Origin: Bradyrhizobium retamae
GTDB taxonomy: Bacteria; Pseudomonadota; Alphaproteobacteria; Rhizobiales; Xanthobacteraceae
DNA: 64,000 bases
Reading direction: 5' to 3'
Assembly (NCBI RefSeq): GCF_001440415.1
Contig: NZ_LLYA01000090.1
Coordinates: 1-64,000, forward strand
A program made the translations under genes and the position numbers. Positions 26,355 through 34,288 of the stretch are shown piece after piece (position 1 is the stretch's first letter; each line of letters opens with the position of its first letter). A model generated the notes under the pieces. It was not told where the DNA came from. It did not search any database and saw only the letters and a list, made by a program, of their open reading frames with translations.

Positions 26355-26792
26355 CTAATGCGAATGCAAGTCCAGGAACGGCGTGTCATTCGCGCTGACG
26401 TAAAAGATGACCACCTTGGTCGGCTCGGTGGCGCTGCGGTTATAGCCGGTCATAGGCACGTTCGGCGGTTCGACCATCGCTTCGCCGGCCTTGACGTTAA
26501 GCGGTGGGCGGCCATTGAGTTCAAGCGTGAAGGTGCCTTCGAGGACGTAGACCGTCACCGGAAAGCGATGGGTGTGATACACGGTCTTGTCGCCCGGCTT
26601 GAACGTTGCGGTCATCACCCGCACGGTTTGCTTGTCGTCCTTTGGCAATCCCTCGACGACCTGCTGCAGCACCATGTTCGGTTTGGCGATATTCGGCGCG
26701 GGCGCCCCGTGCTGCTGCGCCGATGCGGGATTTCCGAAGCCGGCGCCGAGGCCGGCGAGCAGGAAAATGGCCGGGACGAGATGACTGCGCAT
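26355..26792 (-). CDS. Exported cupin domain protein
   Basis: A 145-residue protein with signal peptide (PAIFLLAGLGAGFGNPASA) and a single cupin barrel: metal-ligand motif GDKTVYHTHRFPVTVYVLEG and second motif VEPPNVPMTGYN. Some of the usual cupin His/Glu ligands are kept (YHTH, then E in VLEG). Probably a small periplasmic metal-binding protein; the reaction, if any, is unknown. Divergent from the LysR gene across 123 bases, so possibly its target. Confidence 0.82.
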   Translation of the reverse strand: MRSHLVPAIFLLAGLGAGFGNPASAQQHGAPAPNIAKPNMVLQQVVEGLPKDDKQTVRVMTATFKPGDKTVYHTHRFPVTVYVLEGTFTLELNGRPPLNVKAGEAMVEPPNVPMTGYNRSATEPTKVVIFYVSANDTPFLDLHSH

Positions 26793-26915
26793 GTTTTGCT
26801 CCTTGTCGGTCAGGCACCGCGTAGTGCTTTCAGAGCAAAGAAGCCTACGGGCCGCTGGTCCGCCGCGGGAGCCGCAAGATTGCTAAACCCCGCCGCAGAA
26901 GTGCATAATGGGCGG

Positions 26916-27863
26916 ATGTTCGACTGGAACGATCTGAAATACTTTCTCGCCGTGGCGCGCCATGGCAGCACGATCGCGGCCGGCAAGGCGCTCGGCACCA
27001 GCCAGTCGACGGTGCACCGCCGCCTCGAAGAACTCGAACGCAGGCTCGGGCGGGCCCTGGTGACGCGGCAGAACACCGGCTATCGCCTGACCGAATACGG
27101 CAACACGCTCTTGAAGTATGCTGAGCGCATCGAGGCGGCGGTCGATGATTTCCAAAGGCGGGCCACCGACGTCGAGCAGGAACTAAAGGGCGTGATCCGC
27201 GTCACCTGTCCCGAACCGATCGTTTTCCGTATGACGCAGTCAGCGCTGATCGATCGCTTCCATGCCCGCTATCCAAAACTTCGCGTCGAGTTCATCACCA
27301 GCGACCGCTATCTTGATTTGTCAAAGGGCGAGGTGGACGTCGCCTTCCGCTCAGGTGATACCGATGATGAGCTGGTGGGCCGCAAGATCGCCGACTCGAT
27401 CTGGGCGGTGTATGCTAGCCATGGCTATGTCGAGCGTCACGGCGGACCCGAACGCATCGAGGATCTGTCGCGCCATCCGCTCATCGGCTTCGATGAGACG
27501 CTCGCCAACCACCGCGCCGCCAAGTGGCTGAAGGAAGTCGCGCCCGGCGCCAATATGCCGGTGCGCAACAACAGTGTGCTCGGGCTGGTCTCGGCCGTGA
27601 AATCCGGCGTCGGCCTCGGCCCGCTGCCGACGGCGCTCGGCGATGCGGAGCCGGATCTGGTCCGCGTTCTCGGGCCGATCCCCGAACTGACCCGAAGCTG
27701 GCGGCTCCTGGCCCACCCGGATATCCGGCGCGTCCCGCGGATCGCGGCGTTCTTCGACTTCATCGTGGAAGAACGCGACTCGTTGAAATCGATCCTGACA
27801 GGACGAGGGCCGGGCAGCCCCCCGCCTACCTGCCCTGAAACACTGCTGCGCGGCGCTCGATGA
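26916..27863 (+). CDS. LysR family transcriptional regulator
   Basis: A 315-residue protein with N-terminal winged helix-turn-helix (MFDWNDLKYFLAVARHGSTI, GTSQSTVHRRLEELERRLG) and a LysR substrate-binding domain (VITCPEP-type strand at VIRVTCPEPIVF, DVAFRSGD). The frame is open far upstream to 26331, antisense to the cupin gene, but the LysR fold starts at 26916. The last 38 bases overlap the 3' end of the convergent enoyl-CoA hydratase gene. Confidence 0.9.
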   Translation: MFDWNDLKYFLAVARHGSTIAAGKALGTSQSTVHRRLEELERRLGRALVTRQNTGYRLTEYGNTLLKYAERIEAAVDDFQRRATDVEQELKGVIRVTCPEPIVFRMTQSALIDRFHARYPKLRVEFITSDRYLDLSKGEVDVAFRSGDTDDELVGRKIADSIWAVYASHGYVERHGGPERIEDLSRHPLIGFDETLANHRAAKWLKEVAPGANMPVRNNSVLGLVSAVKSGVGLGPLPTALGDAEPDLVRVLGPIPELTRSWRLLAHPDIRRVPRIAAFFDFIVEERDSLKSILTGRGPGSPPPTCPETLLRGAR

Positions 27864-28605
27864 AGGATTGAATGCCCTCGCGCGCATCGGCGCTGTTGAG
27901 CAAGCGCTCGCGGACTTTCGGGATGTAGGCGATGGCGGCCGCCTCGCCGTGCTCGACATATTTAAGGGCCGCTTCCTTGGTGGCCTGAATGCCGAGCGGC
28001 GCATTGCTGGCAATGATCTTGGCGAGCGCCATCGCCCGCTCGATTTGCTGGCCGGCCGGCACGACTTCCTGGACCAGCTCGATCTCGCGAGCGCGCGCTG
28101 CGGTGAATTCATCGCACAGGAACAAATGATACATCGCGTTGCCCCAGCCGGTGCGCGACAGGAACCGGAAATGCGCACCTCCAAGCGGTGCGATGCCGCG
28201 CCTGGATTCCATCTGGCAGAATCGGGCGTCGTCGGCGGCTACGACGATGTCGCCCGCCAGCATCAGCTCGATGCCGATGGTGAACACGATGCCTTGCACC
28301 GCTGACACGATCGGCTTCTTGCAGCGCTTCTGCAGGCCGAAGACGTCGACATTGCCCTCCCTAAAATTCCGCTTCTCGGCGTTGGGGCCGAAGAATTTCG
28401 GCATGTCGAGGCCGGCGGTGAAATCCTTGCCTTCGGCGCAGATGACACCGACCCAATAGCCGTCGTTGTTGTGGAGCTCCGTCAGCGCGTCCGACAGCTG
28501 CTCCATCATGGCGGGCGAGAACGCGTTCTTCTTGGCGGGGTTGTCGATGATGATCTTGAAGATGCGGTCGTGGATCTCGGTGCGGATTGTTCCTTCGGCG
28601 ATCAT
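27826..28605 (-). CDS. Enoyl-CoA hydratase/isomerase family protein
   Basis: A 259-residue crotonase-fold protein: IIIDNPAKKNAFSPAMMEQL, oxyanion-hole segment CAEGKDFTAGLDMPKFFG and AVQGIVFTIGIELMLAGDI. The usual catalytic Glu positions are at about 110-140 (CQMESRRGIAPLGGA). Probably acts on acyl-CoA thioesters in a catabolic pathway. The start at 28605 has a GGAGAAG ribosome-binding sequence. A tautomerase gene lies 50 bases upstream on the same strand. Confidence 0.88.
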   Translation of the reverse strand: MIAEGTIRTEIHDRIFKIIIDNPAKKNAFSPAMMEQLSDALTELHNNDGYWVGVICAEGKDFTAGLDMPKFFGPNAEKRNFREGNVDVFGLQKRCKKPIVSAVQGIVFTIGIELMLAGDIVVAADDARFCQMESRRGIAPLGGAHFRFLSRTGWGNAMYHLFLCDEFTAARAREIELVQEVVPAGQQIERAMALAKIIASNAPLGIQATKEAALKYVEHGEAAAIAYIPKVRERLLNSADAREGIQSFIERRAAVFQGR

Positions 28606-28655
28606 GGTCTTCTCCGTCCTCATTGTTCTAAAAATGCAGTGCGGGGCGCGCGCGT

Positions 28656-29144
28656 CTATCGCTCGTATTTGACGGCGAGCGCGGTGCGGATTGCCGCGGC
28701 GCGTTCCTGCGAAAAGTGCGATGCGCCATGTTCGAGCAGGTCGAGGAACGACAGCACGCCGCCGCGCGACCCCCAGCTTCCTTCCTCGATGATACGGAAA
28801 TTGATCCACCAGGCCGGCGAGGGCGTCTTCATCCCGCAGGCCTCTGCCAGCGCGGCGTGGATGCTGCGGATGACGGTAGCGCGATCCTCGCGCGTCCAGC
28901 AGCAGTCCATCACCACGACGTCGAGCACCATCACGTCGCTGGGCTTGTCCGAGAGCAATTCCCCGCCGTGCGCGATCATGTCGAGCGGGCGCTCGACGAA
29001 ATGCACCTGATAGCCGCGGCGCGCTTCAGGCGTCAGCTTGCCGACCTCCGGCACGAGCACGGCGTCCGTCAGCGTTTTTGCCAGCACCCGCCGCTGATCG
29101 GCGTTCAGCCTTCCCTGCGGCGTCATCACATGGATAAACGTCAT
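28656..29144 (-). CDS. Tautomerase-superfamily protein lacking the N-terminal proline
   Basis: A 162-residue protein, MTFIHVMTPQGRLNADQRRV..., with the tautomerase beta-alpha-beta pattern and a C-terminal second unit (WWINFRIIEEGSWGSRGGVL). Size and pattern resemble the cis-CaaD/tautomerase_3 group. The catalytic Pro expected directly after Met is replaced by Thr, so the usual Pro-1 chemistry should not be available. It probably forms an operon with the enoyl-CoA hydratase gene and is divergent from the TetR gene. Confidence 0.75.
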   Translation of the reverse strand: MTFIHVMTPQGRLNADQRRVLAKTLTDAVLVPEVGKLTPEARRGYQVHFVERPLDMIAHGGELLSDKPSDVMVLDVVVMDCCWTREDRATVIRSIHAALAEACGMKTPSPAWWINFRIIEEGSWGSRGGVLSFLDLLEHGASHFSQERAAAIRTALAVKYER

Positions 29145-29176
29145 CGCGCGTCTCCTCTTGTCGGCAGTTTCCTGAC

Positions 29177-29226
29177 TATGACGAACGTCATAACTTCACA
29201 TGAGGCTGGCTATGTCAACCGTCATA
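29177..29226. promoter_or_regulatory. Tandem TetR-type operators
   Basis: TATGACG-AA-CGTCATA at 29177-29192 is a perfect inverted repeat. A related, less symmetric site, TATGTCA-AC-CGTCATA, starts at 29211, 34 bases on. Both lie between the tautomerase start (29144) and the TetR start (29264), suiting control of both directions by that regulator. Confidence 0.7.
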
Positions 29227-29263
29227 CTCTAGCATTCGACTAAGCAGACAAGGAAGATTCGCG

Positions 29264-29896
29264 ATGACGTCAGATACCCGCGCAAAGATGGTGGCAGGCG
29301 CCGCCGACCTGATGAGCCGCCGCGGCGTCACCGCCACCAGCATGCGCGAGGTGGTCCGCCACACCGGCACGCCGCGCGGTTCGATCGGTCATCACTTTCC
29401 GCGGGGCAAGCAGCAGTTGATCGAGGACGCGCTGGTATTTGCGGGCAAGCAGGTCAGCGGGCCGCTGGAGCATCTGGTCCAATCGCGCGGCGCCATCGCC
29501 GGGCTTCGTGCCTTCATCGCGCTGTGGCGTCAGACGCTGGAGAAGTCGAAATTCCAGGCCGGCTGCCCGGTGCTCGCGGTCGCGGTCGAGCAATATGTCA
29601 ACGATGCGACGGAGAAGGACGGCGCGCCGGACGAAGCCGCGCAACGGCATCTGCTCGATCTTGCCGATGGCGTGTTTGCCGACTGGCAGCGCATCATGTT
29701 CACGGCGCTGCGCCGCGAGGGCGTGGCGCCCGCGCGCGCGCGGCGGCTGGCGGCACTCGTCATCGCCTCGACGGAGGGAACGGTCGCGATGTGCCGCGCC
29801 GCGCGCAGCGCCCAGCCGCTCGATGACGTCAGGCAGGAGCTTGAATTGGTATTGTCGAGCGCGCTGGCGAAACAGGCCGAGGTGCCGCGCGCGTGA
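29264..29896 (+). CDS. TetR family transcriptional regulator
   Basis: A 210-residue protein with N-terminal helix-turn-helix (AADLMSRRGVTATSMREVVR, GSIGHHFPRGKQQLIEDAL) and a helical ligand-binding domain (CPVLAVAVEQYVNDATE). This resembles the YxaF/LmrA-type TetR group (GCPVLAVA). It probably represses itself and the divergent tautomerase/enoyl-CoA hydratase genes via the palindromes at 29177-29226. Start supported by AGGAAG. Confidence 0.9.
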   Translation: MTSDTRAKMVAGAADLMSRRGVTATSMREVVRHTGTPRGSIGHHFPRGKQQLIEDALVFAGKQVSGPLEHLVQSRGAIAGLRAFIALWRQTLEKSKFQAGCPVLAVAVEQYVNDATEKDGAPDEAAQRHLLDLADGVFADWQRIMFTALRREGVAPARARRLAALVIASTEGTVAMCRAARSAQPLDDVRQELELVLSSALAKQAEVPRA

Positions 29897-30637
29897 CATC
29901 GTTCAGCCGCTCCCTTGGCCTTTCCTTTGCTGCCGCTCGACCATGCGGCGCACAGACGGGCATTATTTCGATCACTAATTGCGGCGGCGGACTGCACTAG
30001 CAAAAAAGTCGCGGGCTATCGCATCCAGGACTGCGGAGATTTGTTCGCCGGACTCCTTCGTTGTGACACGTCCCATTTCGAGCCTTTCGGCCTCCGAATG
30101 TAATCCATGGATAATTCGCGCAAACGCTTGGCTTCAGAGTCATCGGGTAAAGGAGCAATTTGTGCCAAAGATATCGTGCACGCGCGCGTGCGCGTTCGCT
30201 TCGAGAGCCATCCATGAGCGCCTCCGACGAACTTACGGTTTTGAGTTTTGATCAGTCCCTCTCTGCATTCGGCACGAAGGGAGGCCTTTGAGATCGGCTC
30301 GCTAGATCAAGAAACGGCCCCGTTATGTCGCGTTCCCGACATTGTGCCGGTTCTAACGCCGTGCCGTCTGGTTTTTGCCGCTGACGGGAAATCCAATGAC
30401 TCAAACGCTGTGCCGCGATCCGCGGCCGTTCAGGCTGCGCCGTCCCGGAGTTCCGCCGCTCCATACCAATCGTATTGATCGGAACGGTTCGCGAAATCGT
30501 CCGGCCGCGCTTTGTTCAGGATCGCCGGAAGAGCCGCTGATCAGGCGGACTTGGCTAACGCCTGCCGCATCTGGTCGACCGGCTCCTCAGTGACTCAGCA
30601 CGCACAGACAACTGAGATCGTCAGATGCTGCCTGGCG
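29897..30637. other. Intergenic region, possible decayed small gene
   Basis: A 741-base stretch without a complete gene. On the minus strand, between about 30000 and 30160, a start-less frame reads SEAERLEMGRVTTKESGEQI followed by SAVLDAIARDFFA, and an adjacent frame reads SLAQIAPLPDDSEAKRLREL. The composition is protein-like across the two frames, which could be the remains of one small gene broken by a frameshift. The rest (30240-30637) shows nothing I can support. Confidence 0.35.
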
Positions 30638-31015
30638 TTATAGACCGCCTCGCCCTTCCCAGTACGTAGGTATCCCGTAGTGCCGGTGGGTGCGCGTTTC
30701 CCAGTCTCGATCTTGCCAGGAGTCATCACTGAACTCCGGCGCATCCTTTAGCTGTTGCTCGGTGATATTGGTTCGAAAACCACCAAGCGACGTATCGTAT
30801 GTCAGGGCGCTCCACGGGATGGGATAATGGCTGTGGCCCAACCCGACAAATCCACCAAAGCTCATGACGGCATAAGCTACGCGACCTGAGACCTTGTCGA
30901 TGATGAGGTGATCAATCTCGCCGATATTCTTCCCATCTGCTCCATAAACCTCGGTTCCATGAATGTCTTCGCTTGAGATGCATTGATGATCCGGATGGGC
31001 TGTTGCGCGGGCCAT
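30638..31015 (-). CDS. PRC-barrel domain protein
   Basis: A 125-residue protein with a PRC-barrel core: SSEDIHGTEVYGADGKNIGE, IDHLIIDKVSGRVAYAVMSF, GLGHSHYPIPWSALTYD. Single PRC-barrel proteins of this type are widespread in rhizobia and often stress-induced; their molecular role is unclear. A near-consensus EcfG promoter lies at 31054-31079. Confidence 0.88.
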   Translation of the reverse strand: MARATAHPDHQCISSEDIHGTEVYGADGKNIGEIDHLIIDKVSGRVAYAVMSFGGFVGLGHSHYPIPWSALTYDTSLGGFRTNITEQQLKDAPEFSDDSWQDRDWETRTHRHYGIPTYWEGRGGL

Positions 31016-31053
31016 GGCTCGGCTCCCTTCACAAGAGTGAATTTCGCCGACTT

Positions 31054-31079
31054 AACTCGGCCGCTACGGCGGTCGTTCC
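31054..31079 (-). promoter_or_regulatory. Possible EcfG-type promoter for the PRC-barrel gene
   Basis: Minus strand: GGAAC (31075-31079), 17 bases, AGTT (31054-31057). One base differs from CGTT. Distance to the start codon is about 40 bases. Confidence 0.4.
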
Positions 31080-31217
31080 TGGCAGCGCAGAACATTTCAC
31101 AGCGTGGCCAAGGGCCTTTGTTGCGGCGCAGGGAGCCTGAGCGTCCGCCCCCAATCATAGTGTCCGTTGTTGGCGGACATGCCGATGGGCGATTACGATG
31201 TGTGCTGCCGCAAAGGC

Positions 31218-31405
31218 GGAGAAGGCGACCATTCAGCGCTGCAGCGGATCTATAAGCACGCGCCTTGGCTTCTCAGAACGTCGGCGGCGTGCAGGCTGAG
31301 ATCACTTCGCACGGCTTTCCGCCGACGCAGCGAAAGCGGTGCGGGCGGCGGCTTTCGAAATAGTCGTGCCGATCGAGAATGCGGCGCTCGTCGTCGGGCC
31401 GAGCA
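31218..31405 (-). pseudogene. Duplicated 3' fragment of the XRE-cupin regulator gene
   Basis: The fragment repeats the end of the gene at 32102-32650: on the minus strand it encodes DERRILDRHDYFESRRPHRF and then RCVGGKPCEVISACTPPTF, stopping at 31273. Similarity continues past the stop (CCATTCAGCGCTGCAGCGG here, CCATTACAGCGTTGCAGCGG at 32070). There is no start codon or DNA-binding domain. The two copies are direct repeats flanking the DUF2846 gene. Confidence 0.85.
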
Positions 31406-31461
31406 GATCCAAGTTTGGGATCTAGTAGATGCTCAAACAAATGCCCCGGTCGGAAACGACG

Positions 31462-31995
31462 CTATTGCGGCTTCAACTGACTGATGACGGCAGCCCCTTC
31501 TGCTGCATCGATTTGATAGAGAGCCGCACCAGAAAAGCCGGCCATAAGCGGGGACGTAGCCCGCATTTGTTGTCCGCTGCTGCCAGCAAGAGCCTGGTTG
31601 AGAAGGTTTTGGCCGGGCGCAGCCACCTGCGGTGTACCGACGCCGAAATAGTAAGTTCGTCCACCCTCAATTTCTGTTTCGGTTTCATAATCCATGGAGA
31701 TCGGATTCACGCAGGCTATCCGGTACCGTCCTGGCGGTCTGTCCAAAAAGAAATACAATCCTTTGGCTACCGAACCAACCGGCTTGCCGTCAATCTTGAT
31801 TCCCACTTCGGTGCCGACAAGTCCCTTCTCGCGCAGAAAATACAATCTCGCAAGTCGCGCATCACGCGGCTTGGATTGAGGCTGATTGGATTGAGGCTGA
31901 GGTTCAAGCGCCGCTTCGGAAACCGTCGAGGATTTGCATCCACCGAACTGAGCAACAAGGCAGAGTACCAACGCCCACGATACAAAACGCCGCAT
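31462..31995 (-). CDS. DUF2846 lipoprotein-like protein
   Basis: A 177-residue protein from ATG 31995 with a signal sequence MRRFVSWALVLCLVAQFGGC that ends in a lipobox-like Cys, a short Gln/Pro linker, and a DUF2846 domain: ARLYFLREKGLVGTEVGIKI, GLYFFLDRPPGRYRIACVNP, GRTYYFGVGTPQVAAPG. Probably an outer- or inner-membrane lipoprotein of unknown function. It lies between two direct repeats, and its GC content looks lower than that of its neighbours. Confidence 0.78.
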   Translation of the reverse strand: MRRFVSWALVLCLVAQFGGCKSSTVSEAALEPQPQSNQPQSKPRDARLARLYFLREKGLVGTEVGIKIDGKPVGSVAKGLYFFLDRPPGRYRIACVNPISMDYETETEIEGGRTYYFGVGTPQVAAPGQNLLNQALAGSSGQQMRATSPLMAGFSGAALYQIDAAEGAAVISQLKPQ

Positions 31996-32101
31996 AACAA
32001 TCCAATCTACAACGAGCACCGACAAAAACCACAAGTTGTAAATTAACGCAATGGTAATTTAGCGCGACCATTACAGCGTTGCAGCGGGCTTATGTTATCG
32101 C

Positions 32102-32650
32102 TCAAAACGTAGGCGGTGTGCAGGCGCTTATCACCTCGCACGGCTTTCCGCCGACGCAGCGAAAGCGGTGCGGGCGGCGGCTTTCGAAATAATAGGCGTC
32201 GCCGGGATCAAGGATGCGACGCTCGTCGTCGACCGTTACCTCCAGCCGGCCGCTCACCACGATGCCACCTTCCTCGCCGTCATGGGTCAGCGGTACCCGG
32301 CCGGTGTCGCTGCCCGGCTCATAGCGTTCTTTGAGAATCTGCAACGCGCGGCCGAACAGATTGTCGCCGACCTGGCGGTAGGAGATCGGCTGCTTGCCGA
32401 TTTCGGTCAGTTCGTCGGAGCGGTAGAACGCCTTGCGCGGCCGCTCCGGCTCGATCGCGAAGAACTCGGCGAGCCCCATCGGCAGCCCGTCGAGGATGCG
32501 CTTGAGCGCGCCGACACTCGGGTTCATCTGGTTCGATTCGATCAGCGAGATCGTCGAATTGGTCACGCCGGAGCGTTTTGCCAGCTCGCGCTGCGACAGC
32601 TTGTGGCGGGCCCGGACGAAGCGGAGTCGCCCACCGATATCGACGCTCAT
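32102..32650 (-). CDS. XRE family regulator with C-terminal cupin (PuuR-like)
   Basis: A 182-residue protein: helix-turn-helix at about residues 6-60 (RLRFVRARHKLSQRELAKRS, VTNSTISLIESNQMNPS) and a cupin sensor domain (HDGEEGGIVVSGRLEVTVDD, YYFESRRPHRFRCVG). PuuR-type regulators control polyamine or amine catabolism. It is divergent from the omega-aminotransferase gene (153 bases between starts), which is its probable target. The frame opens further upstream, but 32650 gives the standard start. Confidence 0.9.
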   Translation of the reverse strand: MSVDIGGRLRFVRARHKLSQRELAKRSGVTNSTISLIESNQMNPSVGALKRILDGLPMGLAEFFAIEPERPRKAFYRSDELTEIGKQPISYRQVGDNLFGRALQILKERYEPGSDTGRVPLTHDGEEGGIVVSGRLEVTVDDERRILDPGDAYYFESRRPHRFRCVGGKPCEVISACTPPTF

Positions 32651-32803
32651 CGAAAATCCCTGTTGCAGCTGTTTCTGATCGAACAAATATGCCCTCACCG
32701 GGCTAGCAAAATCAATAGGTTGCAGGAGTGCAGAAAAGGACTTGTTGTGGCTTCCCGAGCGTGGCCCGGTGCTCCCTTGAGCTGCCAGCAAAGGAGCTAG
32801 ACC

Positions 32804-34132
32804 GTGACCCTTCATCAGAAGCCGAACACCCTGCAGACCGACTCGTTCTGGATGCCCTTCACGGCCAACCGGCAGTTCAAGAAAACGCCCCGCCTGTTCG
32901 CCTCCGCCGAGGGCATGCACTACACCACCGTCGACGGCCGCAAGGTGATCGACGGCTCCGCCGGCCTCTGGTGCGTCAATGCCGGCCACGGCCGCCGCCA
33001 GATCGCCGCCGCCGTCGAACGGCAGTTGATGAACCTCGACTTCGCGCCCTCGTTCAACATGGGCCATCCGCTGGCGTTCGATTTTGCCGAGCGGCTCACC
33101 GAGATCGCGCCGAAGGGGCTGGATCGCGTCTTCTTCACCAATTCGGGCTCAGAGTCGGTCGATACCGCGCTGAAGATCGCGCTGGCCTATCAGCGCGCCA
33201 TCGGGCAGGGGACGCGGACGCGCCTGATCGGACGCGAGCGCGGCTATCACGGCGTCGGCTTCGGCGGCATGTCGGTCGGCGGCATGGTGGCCAACCGCCG
33301 CGCGTTCGCCACCCATCTGCCCGGAGTCGATCACATCCGCCACACCCATGATCTCGCCCGCAACGCCTTTGCGAAGGATCAGCCGGAGCATGGTGCCGAG
33401 CTCGCCGACGATCTCGAGCGGATGGTGGCGCTGCATGGCGCCGACACCATCGCCGCCGTCATCGTCGAGCCGGTGCCGGGCTCGACCGCCGTGCTGCCGC
33501 CGCCGAAGGGCTATCTGAAGCGCCTGCGCGAGATCGCCGACAAGCATGGCATCCTGCTGATCTTCGATGAGGTCATCACCGGGTTCGGCCGTCTCGGCAC
33601 GCCGTTTGCGGCTGATTATTTCGGCGTTACGCCCGACATGATGACGACTGCCAAGGGCATCACCAACGGCACCGTCCCCTGCGGCGCGGTGTTTGCCAGC
33701 CGCAAGATCCATGACGGGCTGATGACCGGGCCCGAGGGCACCATCGAGCTGTTCCACGGCTACACCTATTCGGCGCATCCGACCGCCTGCGCCGCGGGCT
33801 TGGCGACGCTCGACATCTACAAGGACGAGGGGCTTTTGACGCGCGGGGCGTCGGTTGCCGAATACTGGCGCGATGCGTTGCATTCGCTGAAAGGTCTGCC
33901 GAACGTGATCGACATCCGCAATTGCGGCCTGATGGGCGCGGTCGAAGTAGCGCCGCGCAAGGACGGGGTTGGCGCGCGGGGCTATGACGTGATGGTGGAT
34001 TGCTTCAATCGCGGGCTTTACCTGCGCATGAGCGGCGATTCCTTTGCGCTGTCGCCTCCCTTGATCGTCGAGAAGAGCCATATCGACGACATCGTCTCGA
34101 TCCTCGGCGACGCGATCAAGCGTGTGGCCTGA
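32804..34132 (+). CDS. Class III omega-amino acid:pyruvate aminotransferase
   Basis: A 442-residue PLP-dependent aminotransferase from GTG 32804. The PLP lysine is K284 (MMTTAKGITNG); D255 in LLIFDEVITGFGR contacts the pyridine nitrogen; the phosphate-binding segment is NSGSESVDTALK. SAGLWCVNAGHGR and VNAGHGRRQIAAA are typical of beta-alanine:pyruvate or related omega-transaminases. It probably converts an omega-amino acid or diamine with pyruvate to an aldehyde and alanine; D/L-alanine could then feed the DadA-like enzyme encoded next. Confidence 0.9.
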   Translation: MTLHQKPNTLQTDSFWMPFTANRQFKKTPRLFASAEGMHYTTVDGRKVIDGSAGLWCVNAGHGRRQIAAAVERQLMNLDFAPSFNMGHPLAFDFAERLTEIAPKGLDRVFFTNSGSESVDTALKIALAYQRAIGQGTRTRLIGRERGYHGVGFGGMSVGGMVANRRAFATHLPGVDHIRHTHDLARNAFAKDQPEHGAELADDLERMVALHGADTIAAVIVEPVPGSTAVLPPPKGYLKRLREIADKHGILLIFDEVITGFGRLGTPFAADYFGVTPDMMTTAKGITNGTVPCGAVFASRKIHDGLMTGPEGTIELFHGYTYSAHPTACAAGLATLDIYKDEGLLTRGASVAEYWRDALHSLKGLPNVIDIRNCGLMGAVEVAPRKDGVGARGYDVMVDCFNRGLYLRMSGDSFALSPPLIVEKSHIDDIVSILGDAIKRVA

Positions 34133-34139
34133 TCCTTGC

Positions 34140-34255
34140 TCGCAAGGCATAGCGTTTTTAAGCGAAGTGTACCCCGGTTCGCTTGAAGAAAACGCGTCAA
34201 GACAAAACCTGGAGCCCTGTTCCGATTTCAATCGGAGCAGCGCGCCAGAAGCCGC
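34140..34255. repeat. Intergenic palindromic repeat
   Basis: Contains GCGTTTTTAAGCGAAGTG, CGGTTCGCTTGAAGAAAACG and the inverted pair CCGATTT / AATCGG. The AAGCGAAGTG...GAAGAAAACGCGTCAA layout matches a common bradyrhizobial palindromic repeat (recall) and may be related to the element at 13537-13645. Confidence 0.55.
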
Positions 34256-34288
34256 GGCAATTGTGCCGCGGCGGATGCGTGAGGAATC

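Noticed and set aside
30248..30593. Short plus-strand frames in the 30 kb gap
   Set aside because: Low-complexity, no ribosome-binding site and no family resemblance.
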